A DNA stretch of 64,000 nt from Phycomyces nitens (Eukaryota; Mucoromycota; Mucoromycetes; Mucorales; Phycomycetaceae): the NCBI GenBank assembly GCA_022702545.1, contig JAHRBC010000002.1:3100001-3164000 (forward strand). The letters are read 5' to 3'. The position numbers and the translations under genes are program-made. The notes under the pieces are model-generated. The model saw only the letters and a program-made list of their open reading frames with translations. It did not search any database and was not told the DNA's origin. Positions 59,068-64,000 of this stretch are shown here, piece after piece. Each line of letters begins with the position of its first letter. Position 1 is the stretch's first letter.

Positions 59068-60658
59068 AGGAAGAGAAGCGAACAAGCGAGAAGGGAAGGA
59101 GGGTTGATAAAGGCTTTGGGGAAGAAAATATAGCCCGCCACGAACTCAAAAAATTTTTGACTTGCTGTGGCTGGGTTCTAGATCGTTGGGGGTTCTTTTT
59201 TAGCTGGGTTGCCATCAGGATAATATAAAAATATACAATATATTTAAATATATATATATACACATACATACATACATACATACATACATGTATACATATT
59301 TTATATGTATGTATGATAAATTGCTAGGCAACCACATTCCATAATCCTCGATATATATATATTCAATATTTATTTACATTATCAATTATTGCGATACTCT
59401 ACTGAATATCCCAGGTCTTTAATTGTCTTTCTGTAGAGCTGCTTATAATAATAATAATAATAAAATAAGGTGTCTATTAGATTGTTTACATCTTTATATT
59501 TTTTGGGGTCAATTGCTCAACAGAGTACCAAGAGGCTACAACCTCTGGTGGTTTTTGTAGTTAATTAATAATATATAATATATATATATATATACTATTC
59601 TTGTCATTACAGATTACAATGTCTGGTTTATTAGACTTCCATGATACCTTTCTACTCAAACCAAACCGTCGCTTATTGGACCCACCAGTAGAAATCGTTT
59701 GCATATTGCACCATGTTTTGTTCATTGACTGCAAAATCACGAAATCCACTAGATATTTACACTTTAGGTTGGAATATTACCAATGCAAACCAAGTAGAAT
59801 TTTAGCCAACTGGCCCAACATATTATTATTATTATATCTATTATTATTTAAAAATATAAATATAATAGAATACTACACCGCCAAAGTGCCGAACTTGAGT
59901 GTCAGTCAAGCCAGGATAATATAATATAAAAAAGAAACCCATAAATTGGCCTAAACCCCAGCTTTATATGCCACACTTTTTTTTTGGTATTTACTTTTTG
60001 AAATTATACCACCTTGTTCTTGATGGTTAATGCTTTTATATGTGGCCACTAAACAAATGGATAAAGAGATTCACGCCTATTTCCATGCCTTTTACACAAA
60101 TAATTCAAGAACATCATTACATAATTTTGGCAGGACAAGACAAAAAAGGAAATCACAGAATCCCAATTTCATGCTCATTTTGAAATCCCAATCATGCTTG
60201 TACCAGAAAATAATCACACGTCCTCTATGATGCGGCACTCATATATATAAAAGTGTGTGTGTGTGTGCTTTACACTGAGAATAAAAATGGTCTCTGCAAC
60301 ACCTCTTTTTAATCAAGGGATTTCATTTTGGCGGGCATTATTATCTGCCTCTTTGGATTATCCAGATGGCAAGTATTTCTAATAATAACAATAATAACAG
60401 CAACAATCTAATAGTCCCAAAGGCCATGGTAGAAAGTTTATCTTTATTTATTTTTTTAATAAAAATAAAAAATGGCAATTGGTCAGCAAATTATACACCT
60501 AAATTTACCCGTGTATTTGAAGAAATTCACAGCAACCCAAAGGATATTAATATAGTCATTTATTAGCTATAATGATAAATGTAGGATAGCCAGTATAAAC
60601 CAGAGTAGTTTGCTAAAAGATTGAATAAGAAAGTATAGCCAAAATTTTGAGTTTTTAT
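59068..60658. other. Long intergenic interval
   Basis: Microsatellites: TACA array at about 59258-59290, ATA tract near 59446-59463, GTGTGT near 60254-60268. Plus-strand frames at 59619-59924 (MSGLLDFHDTFLLKPNRRLL) and 60300-60385 (TPLFNQGISFWRALLSASLD) look coding-like in composition but have no family match or splice partners; they may be gene fragments. Confidence 0.4.
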
Positions 60659-62509
60659 TTACAATGATTGAAAATACAAAGGTTCTGCTACCATGATTGC
60701 CAGTACTATTGATATCAATAACAGTTCTCTAGGGATTGTATTCTGAAATCCATTGCTAGTAGAAATCATTGCTGGTTCGACTACAGACACCCGATCATTG
60801 ACATCGTCGCACACCGACTTTTTTCTAGTCTCGTTTGAATTGACTGCAGATGTGTAATTGTCGTTTGTTAGGATGGTTGAGTAGCCCATGGCATCGAGCA
60901 TTCGCAAGATTCCTGGCCCAATTGGTGACCGATATTCGTTTACGATCACTGTAGTATTGAGTGTGGTGTCATTGTATACTGATATGCTATAGGTAATCGG
61001 ATTCTCCAATTCATCGTACGCATCATTCACCAGAGATTCGAGTGTCTGGCCAGTGATAAAGTCATCTGTCATTAGAAAATCAGGCTTTGATGCATACATT
61101 GAATCAATATGAGAGATCGATGCACTCGTCCGAAAGTGGCGGTCAGATTGTTCAGTTGTCGAATTGAGGGACTTGGTGCCTGTGGCCAGGACCATGTACT
61201 GATAGGATCCATTTCTATACCCATTTGTCTGTGTGGAATTTGGTTCTGGAGAGTAAAAGGATATCGTACTAGGCTGGCTCATAAGAGTCCACAATTGACG
61301 TGCAGGCTCAAACATATCTGAGTAAAGAAAACTCTGCATAAAATGGACAATGAATGCATTGCTATCCTGCACACAGAAATCCTCCATCGCAAACGCAAGG
61401 TCAACCAGAGATCCATTTAGTTTGTCGACTTGAATGGATCCATTTGTTTGGGATTCATTCAATATCAAGAACTTGTCGAATATCATCGTTGGCTGGAAGC
61501 CAGTAAGATATGTAGGGCCTCCTTGCTGGTTTACATACCAGTATGGATTGGGTGTAACAAGCTCAAGCTCTTGTTTTTCAAACAGACCAGTCACCATGGC
61601 TCTAAAGGGAGAGGCATGGTTGGCAAAGTAGGCAGCCCATGAGCTGATAAATCCAGCACCATGAATGATTTCATGTAGCAATAGATACTCCATGTCAATC
61701 TGGTCATCTCCAATCGATGTCTCGTTATTCTATGACAAGACATTAGATGTGGTTAACAATGAGGAAACACTTGCCTTGAACCAGTACTTTCCACCAGGCG
61801 GGACACCTGAACCATTCCAGCCCCCATCATAGGCATCATCATAATCGACAGCATTCATATATGGATCATGATTGATCTCCATTTCCACATCATAGTCGGC
61901 CCAGGCAGATGTAAAGCCATAGGGGGCCAACTGTTTGGCCAAGGCCTGTGGATATACATAGTTTGGATCCACCATCCCATTCTGGAATGGAAGCGTAAAC
62001 TGGATTCACAAATTGGTAGGGGGAGGGGGGAGCCAAGGTAACCTTTACTGTCAGAAACGCACTTGTGGTATCTATTCTTCATACCTGGGATGCAGGTGTT
62101 CCCCAGCCATAGGTGCTATTTCTACAGCCAACATTACAGAAACTGTAATATGATACATGGATCCTAAAGGTCATATAATTCAATACATTTTCATGGTTAA
62201 AGACGCTACATACGCAATAGAGCTCTTTATATTGATGACTAGCGAAAACTCTCGGGCAGCCGAAGACAAGGCTTCCATGACTTTTTCACAGAATATTGGG
62301 TCAATATCACAGAGAAGCTCGACTCTAATAAAGGATGTGACGTTGGCTACCAGTACACTGTCGGGACGAACGGGCGGTCCAGGATCAGTATTGTCTGTGT
62401 AGACGGAATCCATAACTGCCTGCTTGATCTTCATGGCACCCAAATGGCATTCTACTGAGACAATGCCTAGCAAGCATAGCAGCAAGTACCACTGTAATGA
62501 GTATCTCAT
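60659..62509 (-). CDS. Secreted, GPI-anchored HExxH zinc metalloprotease-like protein
   Basis: Start ATG at 62509 with signal peptide MRYSLQWYLLLCLLGIVSVE, stop at 60659, four exons, about 560 aa. Exon joins followed: ...INIKSSI to AIHVSYYSFCNVGCRNS to TYGWGTPASQ to NGMVDPNYVYPQALAKQLAP. The active site EYLLLHEIIHGAGFISSW carries HEXXHXXGF, typical of zinc-dependent peptidases, where the two His and the Glu are catalytic. Many N-glycosylation sites and a C-terminal hydrophobic segment (ELLLISIVLAIMVAEPLYF) fit a cell-wall or membrane protein. It resembles uncharacterised fungal secreted metalloprotease-like proteins; the third zinc ligand and the substrate are unknown. Confidence 0.75.
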
Positions 62510-62613
62510 TCCAAATCAACACGATCTTGGCTGGCAACAGAATGAACTTGGAGATTAAACAAGTCACAGAGGGTAAACGGAATATAAGAGGGTCAAGTTG
62601 AGTGTATTGTGCA

Positions 62614-63836
62614 TTATTGAGATAAAAAGTCGCTAATCTCAGAGTCCAGCCTATCTCGATGACTCAATAAAATATCATGCCCTCCACCTTTATAATGGGA
62701 TATCTGGGCATGAGGCACATATCGTTGCAGAACATGGTGGTATTTATAGGGAACAGTCTAGGAACAAGTTTAAGTACAAAAATCACCTTCATTTGTACCA
62801 AACCATACAAACCTTGTCATTATCTCCCCAGAGAACAAATACAGGAATATCAGAGAAATTTCCAAGGGTCTTGTAGCGTTCATCAAGACCACTCAATGGA
62901 TAGTCAGCCAGAGTGCCTACAAATGCACGAATGAAGCCGGGGTGATGAATGAATTGGTAAGTGGTAACTGCAGTGATCCGATCAACGAGTGGATCATCTG
63001 CAAGATCTTTTCGAAGTGAAGAATTATCAATAATGAACTTGAATGCCTTTCTAGCAAACGGCTGTATCCAGTCCTGCTCAAGCAGCTTCATAACTAACGG
63101 GTGGGCAACAATCTTTCCAGACATGGGAATGTCAGCAGGGTCCATCAATCCTGCTGGTGCAATAAGCACAAGCTTATTCACGATCTCTGGGTAAAACGAA
63201 GTAAAAGATGTTGCAATTGCACCTAGATAAACCAAAGGATATTCAATGTTGGCACTCTGCCTAGTCTGACTAGCATTACCTCCAAGCGAGACTCCTACCA
63301 CATCTGTAGAGGTCCAGCCGATCTTTTGAAGTACAAGAGCCACCTGGGTCGTGTAAAGACTTTCATCGTAATGGTGAGGAGGGGCCTCTGCATATCCCTG
63401 GGGTAATAGAATGGTTGTGAGTCAGTCTGGAAATAAAGCACGGCCCATTAATTAGTTGGCTTACTCTTCCCCAGAGGTCGAACAAGAGTACATTATGGCC
63501 TTTGTCAGCCTATAGATATCCAGGTTTAATACCAATTATAACAGCCCAATCTGACCACCTCACCAGAGATTGAGAAAGAGAAAGATAGCAGGCTGCTCCG
63601 GTTGAGATTCCATGGATCAAGGTGACCTTTTGGCCATTGGGATCCCCAATGAGCCAGTAACGAATTGTGCCCATTGGCAGGACCAAGTCGGTACCATTGG
63701 GATAGAAATCTGGTGGATAGTATATCGAGGGAATCGAACTATGGGAGCCAAGAGTTTTTCTTTCGACCGGACCAAGAGCATAGGCAAGCAGGCCCGCTCC
63801 AATGGTCCATTTGATTAGTGTCTTGGTGAACAACAT
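62614..63836 (-). CDS. Membrane-anchored alpha/beta hydrolase
   Basis: Start ATG 63836, stop 62614, about five exons. N-terminal hydrophobic segment LIKWTIGAGLLAYALGPVER suggests a signal anchor. Fold markers: GQKVTLIHGISTGAACYLSL (oxyanion region HG), GHNVLLFDLWGRG, VVGVSLGGAIATSF (nucleophile Ser in GVSLGG, formed by joining two exons across a 57-nt intron), IPVFVLWGDNDKV (acid Asp) and KGGGHDILLSH (catalytic His). All three triad residues are present and in order. About 330 aa. Substrate unknown; lipase, esterase or peptidase cannot be told apart from sequence. Confidence 0.88.
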
Positions 63837-64000
63837 TGGAAAGGAGGTGTATTGTGCTTTCTTTCTTTTTAGACTTCCGCCTATAACACGACCAGGAACA
63901 GCAAAAGTAGTACCAAGTAAATAACAAATATGATATTAAAGCAGACCAATGACCAATATTGTACCTGGATATCGAACAATAACAACAACAAGTATTGGCA
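63837..64000. other. Upstream flank of the alpha/beta hydrolase gene
   Basis: Promoter side of the last gene, cut by the window end. No feature recognised. Confidence 0.4.

Noticed and set aside
1..64000. Search for CRISPR arrays, operons, prophage or bacterial-type islands
   Set aside because: None seen; introns throughout and the gene set show nuclear fungal DNA. Tandem arrays present are microsatellites without spacer structure.

Overview
The window reads as nuclear DNA of a filamentous fungus. It is AT-rich with short GT-AG introns, and it carries two regulator families restricted to fungi (WOPR/Gti1-Pac2 and velvet), together with ATP-type PEP carboxykinase, Nap1, Sin3 and a metaxin/Sam37-like import subunit. 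The intron density, a RalGAP-alpha gene, a class I PITP and the decayed Tc1 and MULE transposons suggest an early-diverging lineage such as Mucoromycota. That placement is inference; nothing here fixes the species.

Layout. 0-6 kb: a small alpha/beta-hydrolase-like gene, an alkaline ceramidase, a WOPR regulator and PCK1. 6-11.8 kb: a gene-poor stretch with at least two decayed Tc1-like copies and another transposase scrap. 11.8-18.6 kb: BAG-domain protein, HPP membrane protein, YjbQ-type protein and a velvet protein. 19.9-22.1 kb and 36.8-39.2 kb: two head-to-tail pairs of one secreted, probably GPI-anchored family whose second half resembles Cu/Zn superoxide dismutase but which shows none of the copper-binding histidines. 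22.8-31 kb: EMG1/NEP1, SIN3, Sam37/metaxin and a phosphatidylinositol transfer protein. 29-36.5 kb: two copies of a terminal-inverted-repeat element of about 0.5 kb, a decayed MULE transposase, an Old Yellow Enzyme and a nearly intact Tc1-like element with clear ends. 39.8-47.9 kb: one large many-exon gene for RalGAP alpha. 48-64 kb: glutaminyl cyclase, two unrecognised proteins, an NDK-like remnant, an F-box/RCC1 protein, a ubiquitin-like protein, NAP1, a secreted HExxH metalloprotease and a membrane-anchored alpha/beta hydrolase.

The genes do not form one pathway. They are mostly single housekeeping or regulatory genes on both strands, separated by microsatellite-rich spacers and transposon remains. 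The most distinctive signals are the four SOD-like paralogs without metal ligands, a high share of GC-AG introns (seven supported by frame), two micro-exons (8 and 13 nt) that close the frame exactly, an Old Yellow Enzyme with Cys in place of the catalytic Tyr, and paired non-autonomous repeats. Gene models were spliced by eye. Where exon coordinates are given, the joined reading frame was checked for closure unless stated otherwise.
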